From UBA10205 sp964373815 (lineage in GTDB: Archaea > Iainarchaeota > Iainarchaeia > Iainarchaeales > Iainarchaeaceae), in the NCBI GenBank assembly GCA_964373815.1, contig CAYJWI010000003.1, positions 1 to 64,000 on the forward strand: a stretch of DNA of 64,000 bases. The letters are read 5' to 3'. Under the pieces are notes generated by a model. It ran no database searches. It was not told the DNA's origin and saw only the letters and a program-made list of their open reading frames with translations. This document shows, in pieces, positions 57,427 through 64,000 of this stretch. Numbering within the stretch: position 1 is the stretch's first letter; the number at the start of each line of letters is the position of its first letter. Position numbers and translations under genes: made by a program.

Positions 57427-58647
57427 TCAATCCTTCTTGAAATAAAAGTAAGCGAAAACGCCCGCTGAAACAAGCGCGAGCAGGACCGAAGCTATTACTT
57501 TTGCTTCAATTCCTTCCTGCACCGTTACGTTCGCGGTGTCGCATTCAAGCGTCCTTCCCTCATGCTCCGCTATGCAGCCAAGGGAGTAAGTCCCGGCCTT
57601 CGATGCCTTTGCGTTGAAAGTTAGGTCGACCGATTGCCCGATGCCGAGCGAATCTATTATTTTGGGGTTTTCATCGCTGGTCTCAAGCCCGCTCTGTGCC
57701 CTTACTGAAATGCGGCTAACCCGCTGCTTGCTTATGTTCTGCACCCTTATTGCGAGCTTTATGTTCTCGCCCGCAAATGCCTTGTCATTGCCAAGCGCGC
57801 TTGTAACTGAAATCTTGTGCGGCGGGTCGAGGGCCCCTAGATTTGGCCTGTTTGAAAGCATGCCCTGCTCCTCACCGAAAACATTTGTAAATGTGAGCAC
57901 GGCCGGAAGCAGGGTGAAAGGCACTGCCTTGTTTGCCACAATCGAGTATGAAATCCTGTACTCTCCTGGCTTTGTGCACTGGGAGTTTTCCCAGCGTTCG
58001 CACTTGGGCGCAATCCCTTGCTTGGATGTTTCTCCCTTGAGCACGCTTATTTCAGGGGTGTTTTCCTCGAGCTCCTGCTTTCTGTAAGTGAGCATCACCT
58101 GCGCATCCTCTGTGCCGAAATTCTTCGCCACGGCATCGACGCTGAATGGGATTCCGACATAGGGCGTGTAAGTTTCAAGCTCGAGCCTTACTCCTTTCTC
58201 TTGCGGGAAGTGCGTGCCAGTATACGAGCCGAAATATGACTCTGATGAAATCTTCACGGTGCCGGGCAAGGAGGAAGTCCTTGCGCAGATTTTAACGCTG
58301 TTCGAGCTGCGCAATTTTTCTTTCTGGATTTCGATTCTCGCAAACCCATTCCCGAAATCCTTGCTGCGCAACTCCGCGAGCTTTTCATCGCCGTTGAAAA
58401 AGACAGCCACTGTTGCGGAGCTTTTCTGCTGCGAAGGCAGGTCGGCCTTTAGCGAGAGCATGTGGAAAACTTCGCCGTTGGCATCGGGGGCGAAGGGGAA
58501 TGAAAAAGTTGTGCAATCGTAGACGCTAGACCCGTTTATGTAGAAATCCTTGAAGCCGTTCTGCCCAAAATTAATCTCCTGCACCGTCCCAGCATAGGTT
58601 ATGTAGCTGAGGGCAAGGAGACAAAGTATTACAAGTCCTTTCTTCAC
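57427..58647 (-). CDS. secreted protein with CARDB/Ig domains and C-terminal anchor
   Basis: A 406-residue protein: signal peptide residues 1-19 (GLVILCLLALSYITYAG), beta-sandwich domains, a C-x-C-containing insert (PKCERWENSQCTKPGEY), then two CARDB-like domains (ENIKLAIRVQNISKQRVSR, GQSVDLTFNAKASKAGTYSL) and a C-terminal transmembrane helix (VIASVLLALVSAGVFAYFYF). It is convergent with the coiled-coil gene and begins at the stop of the AK6 gene, so it is transcribed after it. Surface-exposed; likely partner of neighbouring anchored proteins. Confidence 0.78.
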   Translation of the reverse strand: MKKGLVILCLLALSYITYAGTVQEINFGQNGFKDFYINGSSVYDCTTFSFPFAPDANGEVFHMLSLKADLPSQQKSSATVAVFFNGDEKLAELRSKDFGNGFARIEIQKEKLRSSNSVKICARTSSLPGTVKISSESYFGSYTGTHFPQEKGVRLELETYTPYVGIPFSVDAVAKNFGTEDAQVMLTYRKQELEENTPEISVLKGETSKQGIAPKCERWENSQCTKPGEYRISYSIVANKAVPFTLLPAVLTFTNVFGEEQGMLSNRPNLGALDPPHKISVTSALGNDKAFAGENIKLAIRVQNISKQRVSRISVRAQSGLETSDENPKIIDSLGIGQSVDLTFNAKASKAGTYSLGCIAEHEGRTLECDTANVTVQEGIEAKVIASVLLALVSAGVFAYFYFKKD

Positions 58648-59147
58648 TTCATCCCTCTTTTCCGAATTTCTCTTATTATTAAGTCGGTTGTATCTTTAAT
58701 AGTTTTCCTGTTTTCGAGCTCGAAAACCCTCTTTTTCGGGTAATTCCTCATGCAGTGCTTCTTGCAGTAATCTATCCCTTCGCAAAAGACATTGTCCTGC
58801 ACCTTCTCGGCCCCATAGCCGCGCTGCTCGAGCCTATAGCCAAGCCTCTCTTCCTCCCGCCGCGGGTTCAGCCTTAGAATGACCACTAGGTCGAACTTGC
58901 CCTTTATTTCGCACAGCAAGTGCCCCTCGATTATGGTGTTTTTCCGCTTGCCTAGGTAAATATTGAGCCTCTTTTCAAGCTTTTCTAGCGGCACGACGAG
59001 TTCGTTTTCCTGCGCATCGAATTCGCCAATTCCTTCCTTTAGCGCGAACTCCTTCTCATTGATCGTCTTGCATTTGAGGTGTTCCGAGAGCCTTTTCGCT
59101 ACGGCTGTTTTGCCGACCCCCGGGGTTCCCGTGATGCAGATGCGCAT
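58644..59147 (-). CDS. adenylate kinase 6/Fap7-type NTPase
   Basis: A 167-residue P-loop enzyme. GTPGVGKTAVAKRLSEHL (residues 7-24) is the P-loop, IIEGHLLCEIKGKFD carries the substrate helix, and VVILRLNPRREEERLGYRLEQRGYGAEKVQDN is the AK6 LID and core. Archaeal Fap7/AK6 works in final 20S pre-rRNA cleavage with Rps11 and Nob1, and has adenylate kinase activity. It overlaps the following secreted-protein gene by four bases, an odd pairing. Confidence 0.92.
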   Translation of the reverse strand: MRICITGTPGVGKTAVAKRLSEHLKCKTINEKEFALKEGIGEFDAQENELVVPLEKLEKRLNIYLGKRKNTIIEGHLLCEIKGKFDLVVILRLNPRREEERLGYRLEQRGYGAEKVQDNVFCEGIDYCKKHCMRNYPKKRVFELENRKTIKDTTDLIIREIRKRGMK

Positions 59148-59183
59148 GGCACTTACTAGGCCTGGATTGTAAAATAAACCCTG

Positions 59184-59471
59184 CTATTGTTGCTCTTCCA
59201 GCCACCTCTCATATTGCTTGTGGTTGCCGGCAAAAATTATGAAACGTGTATCTCTAACTTCCCTATAGCATATTCTGTATTGGCCAGAATCGACCACGGC
59301 CCAAGGCAGCCCATGTTGCAGGTGCCGCGTCCTTTCAAGATAGGCTATCTGACCGATTTTTTTATTTAGCCTTATCTTTATAGAATTGTCAAATTTTGAG
59401 AAGAACTTGTCCCATCCGTCAATGTAATCAATTTTGAACGGCAAATGACCCACAAGAACGTCATGGGCCAC
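59184..59471 (-). CDS. RelE/ParE-family toxin
   Basis: A 95-residue toxin: LPFKIDYIDGWDKFFSKFD, LNKKIGQIAYLERTRHLQHG, AVVDSGQYRICYREVRDTRF and IIFAGNHKQYERWL match the RelE beta-sheet with its final Tyr/Arg catalytic region (RICYRE, NHKQYERW). It follows the ribbon-helix-helix antitoxin at 53 bases. Acts as a ribosome-dependent mRNA interferase or gyrase poison in relatives. Confidence 0.82.
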   Translation of the reverse strand: MAHDVLVGHLPFKIDYIDGWDKFFSKFDNSIKIRLNKKIGQIAYLERTRHLQHGLPWAVVDSGQYRICYREVRDTRFIIFAGNHKQYERWLEEQQ

Positions 59472-59524
59472 CGCTATTTAGTGTTTTTGTTCATTTGGTT
59501 CATACAAGCTGAACAAACAGGAAT

Positions 59525-59797
59525 TTATTTGAAACCGTATTTCTTATCTACTTCCTCTTGAGTGTAAACCTTTCTCTTCCCTTCCTGTACTTCTTTCCAC
59601 ATTCTCTCCATCTTTGCAATGGCTCTCGTGTCGGTAACGGGCCTCACTACCATGCTCCCAAAAATCTCGTACTGCTTCCCGAGCTCTAGTATGCCAGCAC
59701 GCACAGCCTCGCTCTTGGTCTTGTAAACCCCATTGTCAATCAAGCTCTTCACAATCTTTTCCTGCGCCTTCTCAAGCCTCACAAGCACTTGTGCCAT
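59525..59797 (-). CDS. ribbon-helix-helix antitoxin
   Basis: A 90-residue protein with AQVLVRLEKAQEKIVKSLID and YKTKSEAVRAGILELGKQYE, the beta-helix-helix pattern of MetJ/Arc-type repressors, and a C-terminal toxin-binding tail (MWKEVQEGKRKVYTQEEVDK). Two direct ATATCAAAA copies upstream (59810-59818 and 59821-59829) are probable operators for the dimer. Confidence 0.82.
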   Translation of the reverse strand: MAQVLVRLEKAQEKIVKSLIDNGVYKTKSEAVRAGILELGKQYEIFGSMVVRPVTDTRAIAKMERMWKEVQEGKRKVYTQEEVDKKYGFK

Positions 59798-59809
59798 GCA
59801 AAATCACCT

Positions 59810-59829
59810 ATATCAAAAATATATCAAAA
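59810..59829 (-). promoter_or_regulatory. direct repeat operator upstream of the RHH antitoxin
   Basis: ATATCAAAA occurs at 59810-59818 and 59821-59829 (11-bp period, one helical turn), next to an AATATATAAA stretch that serves as TATA box on the minus strand. One-turn direct repeats are the usual sites of ribbon-helix-helix repressors. Confidence 0.55.
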
Positions 59830-59867
59830 CAATATATAAATCTAATTAGGGTTTCCTGGCGTGGTTT

Positions 59868-60380
59868 TTAGGGCCTCTTGTTCCTTCCCCCCAAAGTGCT
59901 CGGAAAAAAACCGAATTTCGCTTGCCGCAGGGTGTTTTTTCTGCGCTCTTCTCTTTTTGCCACCCTCCACGCCTTGACAACTTCTAACCCTGTTGCGGAC
60001 AGGCGCCGCCATGCAGCCCCAGTTGGCTTACTAACCCATATCACTGATTTGCGGCTTATCCCGGACTCATGAAGCAAACCTTCAACGTGGTCTTGGTGCA
60101 CCAGGACAAAATCGTTTTTTCCGGCTTTTTTTTGCTTGATTTTCAGGGCCCATTGCTTCTCGCGCAGGTTCATGTTCATGAACCTCAAAACACCCCTGCT
60201 TTCTCTTTCCCTAAATCCCCAATACAAGTCGTGGACTGATTGCTTATCAAGCGGCACTATCCCCCAGCCCATTTCATGTGCTTTTGCAATGGCTACGCCG
60301 AAGGGGTCTATGAGGCCCACATGCATTTTCCCTATATGCCCAAGAATAAGCTTTGGCGGTGGAGGAGAAGGGGTGAACAA
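59868..60380 (-). CDS. uncharacterised protein
   Basis: Up to 170 residues; the frame opens with TTG at 60380, but the ATG at 60326 (MHVGLIDPFGVAIAKAHEMG) is a more natural start. The visible segments are GWGIVPLDKQSVHDLYWGFR, MNLREKQWALKIKQKKAG, FVLVHQDHVEGLL and a basic C-terminal tail. Alternating strands and helices suggest an alpha/beta protein; I do not recognise the family. It may be a mobile-element-associated gene given the neighbouring toxin-antitoxin modules. Confidence 0.5.
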   Translation of the reverse strand: MFTPSPPPPKLILGHIGKMHVGLIDPFGVAIAKAHEMGWGIVPLDKQSVHDLYWGFRERESRGVLRFMNMNLREKQWALKIKQKKAGKNDFVLVHQDHVEGLLHESGISRKSVIWVSKPTGAAWRRLSATGLEVVKAWRVAKREERRKNTLRQAKFGFFPSTLGGRNKRP

Positions 60381-60384
60381 AGTT

Positions 60385-60516
60385 TCAGCATAACAAGGCC
60401 TTGTTTTGCTTGTTTAAGCCAATCGCTTCGTCTTTTAACCTCTCACCGCCGTGTTCCAGGCAATAGAGCAGCTTGGATGCCCTTGATTCCTTTTGAGATT
60501 CAATGGTGTCCCCCAT
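60385..60516 (-). CDS. possible 43-residue ORF
   Basis: From ATG 60516: MGDTIESQKESRASKLLYCL, then EHGGERLKDEAIGLNKQNKA. A TATTTATA at about 60560-60568 is a fitting promoter, and GTGACAAGC precedes the ATG. It ends just before the 59868-60380 frame, so it may be its leader or a separate small gene. The 60517-60893 stretch contains two TTATGTATAT copies and AT-rich sequence but nothing I can support as a gene. Confidence 0.35.
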   Translation of the reverse strand: MGDTIESQKESRASKLLYCLEHGGERLKDEAIGLNKQNKALLC

Positions 60517-60893
60517 GCTTGTCACTTGCCTGCAACGTTGAGGATTATGCCTTAAGTGGTATAAATACTTTTCCATCCAACGGAGCTTTATCCTGCCTTC
60601 TTTTTTCCAGAAATGTCATTTTGTTCCGTTATTTGGAAAAATAGGCGTTTTACGGCCTTTTTCCTTATGTATATTCGATTTTTTTTTCCTCAAAAAAATT
60701 TTTGAAAAAACGCGAAAAATCCGAGTTATGTATATGGCTGTTTTGGGCGGGAATTCGCGGTCAAAAAGCCGAAAAAGCTTGCTCTAAAACTCTTTTAGAA
60801 AAAGAAAGAGAATATAGTAAAAAGTTTTTGCTGTTCTTGCAGTCAAGTGCCCGGAAAGCATGCTGCCTAGAAATTTGGCCGCCTCTCAAAGTA

Positions 60894-60925
60894 ACTTTGA
60901 ATAAATAATGTGCCCCCACGGGGCA
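60894..60925. repeat. 32-bp hairpin repeat, copy 1
   Basis: ACTTTGAATAAATAATG followed by TGCCC-CCAC-GGGGCA. It matches 62216-62247 except for three contiguous loop bases (CCA here, TGT there), so the stem is conserved and the loop variable. It lies 54 bases beyond the 3' end of the 60979-62019 gene. Confidence 0.7.
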
Positions 60926-60978
60926 ACTTATACTGGCGCCGGTTTATATTCGGAGTAAGCCGGAATTCCGGCCTCGTT

Positions 60979-62019
60979 TCACAATTTGTTTAGCACTCCC
61001 TTTTTCTTCATCTCTGACAAAAAGCGTTTTACTTTATGGTTTTTCAGGGCATCCTTATGCACAACAGCTACCTGTGAAGACCAGAAAAATGGGTTCCATG
61101 TTAATCCGTGTTCTTTGGCGGTTTTTCCTGATGTAACGTGTGCAAATGCAAAATCTACCACGCCTTTGCTCACTGCCTTTTCTGGATTTGCAAGCCAAAC
61201 AAGTTCGCAGTTTATACCTTTTTGTTTCATGAGGAGTTCCGCCAGTGCATAATCTTCTTCCCTTACGCCTACTCTTTTCCCAGCCATTTTTTTTGCGAGT
61301 TGCCTGGATTTTAGTTTGGTTTTTGAAAGAATGCTGAATTTGGAATGATGTTGTGGGTTGTCGCTGACTTCTAAAAATTTTCCAACGACCCTGAATGGAT
61401 TTGTTTTTGTCCTTGCTTTTTCGTAGCCTTTCATTGTTGCCGGCACTCTTTTCAGCAAGCCTGCTTCTGCAAGTGCCGGTACGACTTCGTCAAATCCTCT
61501 GAAGTGTATTTTGCTTCCCCTACTTAGATGTGAAACTGCTCTAACTGCGCCTTTTAGGTGCATTGAATCGGGCAGCTGGCTTTTTTCTACAGAAAATATT
61601 TTTATTGGGGTTCTTTCCCATTTTCCATCCAATTGTGCTCTCACCCTTCGAACATCGGTAGTAATGGCTGATTGGTCTGCTCCGGTTCGTGAGTATGTTT
61701 GAGTGTGTGTATTGGCAGGCATCCGAGCGCCAACTGCAACGGCGTCACCGCTTTTTTTGCCTGGGTAAAATCCTGCTCTGACGATTGCCTGTGAGGCTGA
61801 ATCGGTAGCTTTTCTTCTGTCAATCGGCCTTGGAATGCGACCTGTAACTTTTCTTGTGTGTATTAACCCGAGCTCTTCTCTGGCTTGTGGCACGCTAATT
61901 GCATTCATTTTGAGTAGAGCAGTAACAAGCCTTTCCCTATTTCTTCCTTTAGGGTGAGCTGTGATAATTATGCCTTTTGGAGCTGGAGGTGGCCCCATCT
62001 CTGCCCGAAAACGCCTCAT
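60979..62019 (-). CDS. unknown protein; C-terminal third resembles the HisG C-lobe
   Basis: A 346-residue protein. Residues 235-345 (MAGKRVGVREEDYALAELL, KGINCELVWLANPEKAVSKG, VVDFAFAHVTSGKTAKEHGL) align by eye with the second lobe of ATP phosphoribosyltransferase (LADAIVDIVETGRTLRENGL) but also with periplasmic-binding folds; I would not call it HisG. The N-terminal half with RKATDSASQAIVRAGFYPGK and ADQSAITTDVRRVRAQL is unfamiliar. Codon use looks more AT-rich than neighbours, and the gene is bracketed by the 32-bp hairpin repeats, suggesting a mobile cassette. Confidence 0.5.
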   Translation of the reverse strand: MRRFRAEMGPPPAPKGIIITAHPKGRNRERLVTALLKMNAISVPQAREELGLIHTRKVTGRIPRPIDRRKATDSASQAIVRAGFYPGKKSGDAVAVGARMPANTHTQTYSRTGADQSAITTDVRRVRAQLDGKWERTPIKIFSVEKSQLPDSMHLKGAVRAVSHLSRGSKIHFRGFDEVVPALAEAGLLKRVPATMKGYEKARTKTNPFRVVGKFLEVSDNPQHHSKFSILSKTKLKSRQLAKKMAGKRVGVREEDYALAELLMKQKGINCELVWLANPEKAVSKGVVDFAFAHVTSGKTAKEHGLTWNPFFWSSQVAVVHKDALKNHKVKRFLSEMKKKGVLNKL

Positions 62020-62086
62020 AATAGAAAGTTAACAACACTCCCTAATATAGCTTTCTGGTTACATTTTCGGCAATTTTAAAGTAATC

Positions 62087-62206
62087 TTATATCTTTTTTG
62101 AAGTCAACTTATTTTTTTGCCGTAAAAGCCTCTTCATCCGTGAAAAGCTGCGTGAATTCTTCGAGTTGCCACTTCTAACTCGTTGAACCTGAAAATAAGT
62201 TGCCAT
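62087..62206 (-). CDS. possible 39-residue basic ORF
   Basis: From ATG 62206: MATYFQVQRVRSGNSKNSRS, then a Lys/Arg-rich stretch FSRMKRLLRQKNKLTSKKI. Purely basic and short; not clearly a gene. It lies between the 60979-62019 gene and the second hairpin repeat, inside the interval bounded by the two repeats. Confidence 0.28.
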   Translation of the reverse strand: MATYFQVQRVRSGNSKNSRSFSRMKRLLRQKNKLTSKKI

Positions 62207-62215
62207 TGTATTGGT

Positions 62216-62247
62216 ACTTTGAATAAATAATGTGCCCTGTCGGGGCA
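62216..62247. repeat. 32-bp hairpin repeat, copy 2
   Basis: Same orientation as 60894-60925; ACTTTGAATAAATAATG followed by TGCCC-TGTC-GGGGCA. It lies 15 bases downstream of the VapC stop (62262). Confidence 0.7.
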
Positions 62248-62261
62248 TGGCATGGTTTCCG

Positions 62262-62666
62262 TTATTTTTGCATTTTTTCAATGAGTTCTTTTGTTTTCCA
62301 GTTCCTGACCCTTATGCCTTTTAGGTGCCTGTCGTTGCTCCATATGTCAGCCCCTGTTGCAAGCGCACAGGCGACATACGGGGCGTCCTTTTTGTCGTTC
62401 ACAAGGCTTTGTGCTGCCGCGTAATAGAGCATAATTTCCCCGTCTGAAACAACCCTTATTCTCCTCAGGAGCCTTTTTGTCAGCGAGGCAAAATCCTTCT
62501 TTTTGAGTTTGCCCCTGCCCATTAGCTCTTTTGAGTATTTTGCGTATTCCAGCAGCAGGAATGTCGGGGCAAAAAGGGTTATTCTCCGGTCAAGGGTGAG
62601 GTTTCTTGTGCCGGAATCCTTGAGGAGCGCTGAGAATAGGATGTTTGCGTCAATTACCAGCTTCAT
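62262..62666 (-). CDS. VapC-family PIN toxin
   Basis: About 134 residues from ATG 62666 (the longer frame to 62759 is unlikely). MKLVIDANILFSALLKDSG has the first PIN Asp; other acidic ligands lie in LLEYAKYSKELM and KKDAPYVACALATGADIWSNDRHLKG. A ribonuclease toxin, here overlapping its antitoxin by 17 bases. Located in a cluster of toxin-antitoxin modules. Confidence 0.88.
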   Translation of the reverse strand: MKLVIDANILFSALLKDSGTRNLTLDRRITLFAPTFLLLEYAKYSKELMGRGKLKKKDFASLTKRLLRRIRVVSDGEIMLYYAAAQSLVNDKKDAPYVACALATGADIWSNDRHLKGIRVRNWKTKELIEKMQK

Positions 62667-62892
62667 GGGCAAGTTCCTCAAAATGTTTAAGCATTTCCCT
62701 ATCAACCCTGCCCGCAATTTCCTTAATGTTCTCTTCGGTAAGCCTGCTCCGAGAAGCAATTCTTCCCGCTTCTTCTATATCTTCCAACTGCTGCCTTATT
62801 GCAGCCCTGGCAACTTCAGACCATTTTATCTGCGGATGCCTTTTCATGCGTTTTCTCATCTCGCCCTCTATTGAAAGAGTCATACTAACCAT
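62650..62892 (-). CDS. VapB-type antitoxin (ribbon-helix-helix-like)
   Basis: An 80-residue protein: MTLSIEGEMRKRMKRHPQIK at the N-terminus is a short ribbon, followed by WSEVARAAIRQQLEDIEEAG and a helical C-terminal toxin-wrapping tail. ATG 62892 or 62883. The palindrome at 62903-62921 should be its operator. Confidence 0.8.
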   Translation of the reverse strand: MVSMTLSIEGEMRKRMKRHPQIKWSEVARAAIRQQLEDIEEAGRIASRSRLTEENIKEIAGRVDREMLKHFEELAHEAGN

Positions 62893-62902
62893 ATACGTTC
62901 AC

Positions 62903-62921
62903 CAACATAGTTCTTATGTTG
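62903..62921. promoter_or_regulatory. inverted repeat operator of the first VapBC
   Basis: CAACATA-GTTCT-TATGTTG, a perfect 7-bp inverted repeat with five-base spacer, lies 11 bases upstream of the antitoxin ATG. A weaker AGTTC/GAACT dyad overlaps it. Confidence 0.6.
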
Positions 62922-63008
62922 AACTACTTAAATAGCTTTTCGCCCCCCCGCTTCCAACTTCAAGTATAAGGTAACTCCGCTGCCCTCGCTTTTCCAGCCA
63001 AGGCTGGC

Positions 63009-63404
63009 CTAGAGGAATTCCTTCCTTATTTTTGTAAATCTGGTGAAGTGCCTGTCTTTTGTTATTACTGTAAGGTCGTTCTCCTCAGCTATGGCTGCAA
63101 TCAGGCAGTCTATGAGGCCAGCCGGCCTGTCTTTTTTGCCAAGTCCCCTGTTCGCTTCTGCCCAAAGGAAGCCGGCCCTGAGGTGGGATACCCTGTCGGC
63201 TTCGATAATCCCGCCGCACAGGGCTTCTACTTGGGAAACTTTTGCGTTTACATCCAGCTTGTTTACCCAGCACCACTTGCTTATTTCTGCAATCACTATG
63301 CCGATGGTGAAGGAATTATGCTTGTAGATAAGCTCGGCGCATTTCCGTCCCTTTTGGGTGCCGCGTAGTATCTCTATCCACGCGGAAGTGTCTACGAGGT
63401 ACAC
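63009..63404 (-). CDS. VapC-family PIN toxin (second module)
   Basis: A 131-residue PIN ribonuclease: MYLVDTSAWIEILRGTQKGR has the first Asp, IVIAEISKW the Glu, LIDCLIAAIAEENDLTVIT with Asp, and KDRHFTRFTKI the last. The start is GTG at 63404, sharing a base with the antitoxin stop (TAGTG). All four acidic ligands look present, so the toxin should be active. Confidence 0.9.
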   Translation of the reverse strand: MYLVDTSAWIEILRGTQKGRKCAELIYKHNSFTIGIVIAEISKWCWVNKLDVNAKVSQVEALCGGIIEADRVSHLRAGFLWAEANRGLGKKDRPAGLIDCLIAAIAEENDLTVITKDRHFTRFTKIRKEFL

Positions 63405-63610
63405 TAAAATTCCCTATCCGTTTCTTCCCTTTTGAATGGCCTTGCGTGCTTTGCAGACCCGAACATTTCTTCGAGTATTCTGCGCTTGTTGGTTTTGAGA
63501 ACGCTTATCATGACTTTTTGGTCGAATTTCAGGCGGTTCTCCACCAAATCCTTCTTTTTTATTGCAATCGCGGCGGAATTTCCGAGTTTTACTATTTTGC
63601 CTTCAATCAT
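63404..63610 (-). CDS. AbrB-like VapB antitoxin (second module)
   Basis: A 68-residue swapped-hairpin antitoxin: MIEGKIVKLGNSAAIAIKKK, with the KLGNSxAIxI signature, then DQKVMISVLKTN and a C-terminal tail that binds the toxin. A palindrome ATAAC-TT-GTTAT at 63629-63640 upstream is the probable operator. Confidence 0.88.
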   Translation of the reverse strand: MIEGKIVKLGNSAAIAIKKKDLVENRLKFDQKVMISVLKTNKRRILEEMFGSAKHARPFKREETDREF

Positions 63611-63628
63611 CCAAAATCACCATATGTA

Positions 63629-63640
63629 ATAACTTGTTAT
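63629..63640. promoter_or_regulatory. operator palindrome of the second VapBC
   Basis: ATAACTTGTTAT is a perfect inverted repeat with a 2-bp centre, about 20 bases upstream of the antitoxin ATG (63610). Confidence 0.5.
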
Positions 63641-63704
63641 AACTTCTTTTAATACTTTTCGCCTATTTTTGGGCAATCTCCTTTTCGAGGCCACAAAGTC
63701 TTAT

Positions 63705-63797
63705 TATAGCAGACCAATAAAGTAATTCGGGTGATTTTTCAGGTCTGCTATCTAGCAAACCATGCAAAATGCCGAAAAACTTTCATGGTTTGCTATA
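63705..63797. repeat. double-hairpin repeat element, copy 2
   Basis: A 93-bp element with TATAGCAGACC at the left and GGTTTGCTATA at the right. It contains hairpins TAGCAGACC/GGTCTGCTA and TAGCAAACC/GGTTTGCTA. The arm sequences correspond to copy 1 (32090-32183) in direct orientation, while the loop sequences correspond in inverted orientation (for example ATGCCGAAAAACTTTCAT here against the reverse complement of the first loop there). Confidence 0.75.
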
Positions 63798-63821
63798 ACT
63801 TCTAAACTTATATCAGATTTT

Positions 63822-64000
63822 ATGAAACCACGGCCAAAAAGAACCCCAAAACCAGTTTCAATTTTTAGTCCGGCATCTTCTATTTTGGGCAAAATGGGCC
63901 ACAAATAAAGGGGCCAAAATCACTCCTGAAGAAAGAGAATTTGCAAAGGTGAAAGCGGGTTTGAAGCGTAGGGCGCCTGGTAATGTACCGGGCAGTCCGA
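63822..64000 (+). pseudogene. possible gene start cut by the window edge, with an apparent frameshift
   Basis: ATG 63822 opens a 28-codon frame (MKPRPKRTPKPVSIFSPASS, ending at TAA 63906-63908). In the +1 frame the reading continues beyond 63908 with protein-like sequence (AKITPEEREFAKVKAGLKRR) to the window end. A TTATAT box at about 63808 suits a leaderless start. Either two short frames overlap, or one gene carries a frameshift. Confidence 0.35.

Noticed and set aside
60702..60908. Plus-strand 68-codon frame upstream of the first hairpin repeat
   Set aside because: AT-rich low-complexity DNA; the frame runs into the hairpin repeat and has no family resemblance.

Overview
This window looks like a piece of an archaeal chromosome, most likely from a small-genome DPANN lineage (Diapherotrites/Micrarchaeota-like; the lineage is my inference). 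Archaeal signs are class III (EppA-type) pilin signal peptides, a Tad/Fla-type pilus ATPase with two membrane platform proteins, archaeal acetoacetyl-CoA thiolase/DUF35/HMG-CoA synthase, Taw1/TYW1, a Fap7/AK6 kinase, a RecJ-like DHH protein, cupin-type glucose-6-phosphate isomerase, KaiC-family ATPases, TATA-box promoters sitting close to start codons, and a tRNA without an encoded CCA. Several genes look bacterial: CoaD, CoaE, class I GAPDH, class II HMG-CoA reductase, CsaA.

Layout. 1-10 kb: the right end of an IS200/IS605-type element at the window edge, then small or single genes (HAD hydrolase, nadE, ferredoxin, HxlR regulator, BofA-like membrane protein, tRNA-Gly(CCC), methyltransferase, csaA behind a possibly structured leader, zinc-finger microprotein, wHTH regulator). 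9.7-18 kb: a complete acetyl-CoA-to-IPP/DMAPP mevalonate cluster, almost all one minus-strand operon: (41-aa ORF)-HMGR-HMGS-(36-aa membrane microprotein)-thiolase-DUF35-MK-MVD-Nudix-PMK, with an IDI-like gene converging on its end. It follows the classical phosphomevalonate kinase/diphosphomevalonate decarboxylase route rather than the usual archaeal variants. 18-31 kb: NAD kinase, pyruvate phosphate dikinase, secreted proteins, AlkD, DHH phosphoesterase, a KaiC/P-loop-less-paralogue/repeat-protein cluster, phosphohexomutase, and coaE-coaD. 31-38 kb: a type IV pilin and a four-gene pilus assembly operon. 38-51 kb: transglutaminase-like protein, sugar kinase, GAPDH, PGI, a repeat-rich adhesin and partner surface protein, PGK, CoaBC, a second pilin, and an NFACT protein without its C-terminal domain. 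51-59 kb: Taw1, several membrane-anchored surface proteins including a ~1060-aa coiled-coil protein and one with a VPxxxP-type C-terminal sorting signal, and AK6. 53.5-63.6 kb: four toxin-antitoxin modules and small unknown genes, an accessory zone.

How the parts fit. PGI, GAPDH, PGK, PPDK, the phosphohexomutase and a PfkB-family kinase suggest a partial sugar/gluconeogenic core. CoaBC, CoaD and CoaE cover the end of CoA synthesis that feeds the mevalonate operon; nadE and NAD kinase supply NADP. Pilins, pilus machine, adhesin and anchored coiled-coil proteins suggest a heavy investment in cell-surface contact, as expected for an episymbiotic or attached lifestyle (inference).

The most unusual non-coding signals are two ~93-bp double-hairpin elements (32090-32183 and 63705-63797) whose arms match in direct orientation while their loops match in inverted orientation; two 32-bp direct repeats with a variable hairpin loop bracketing one gene (60894-62247); a recurrent intergenic motif TATGTAG; and mutually exclusive or pseudoknotted helices upstream of csaA.
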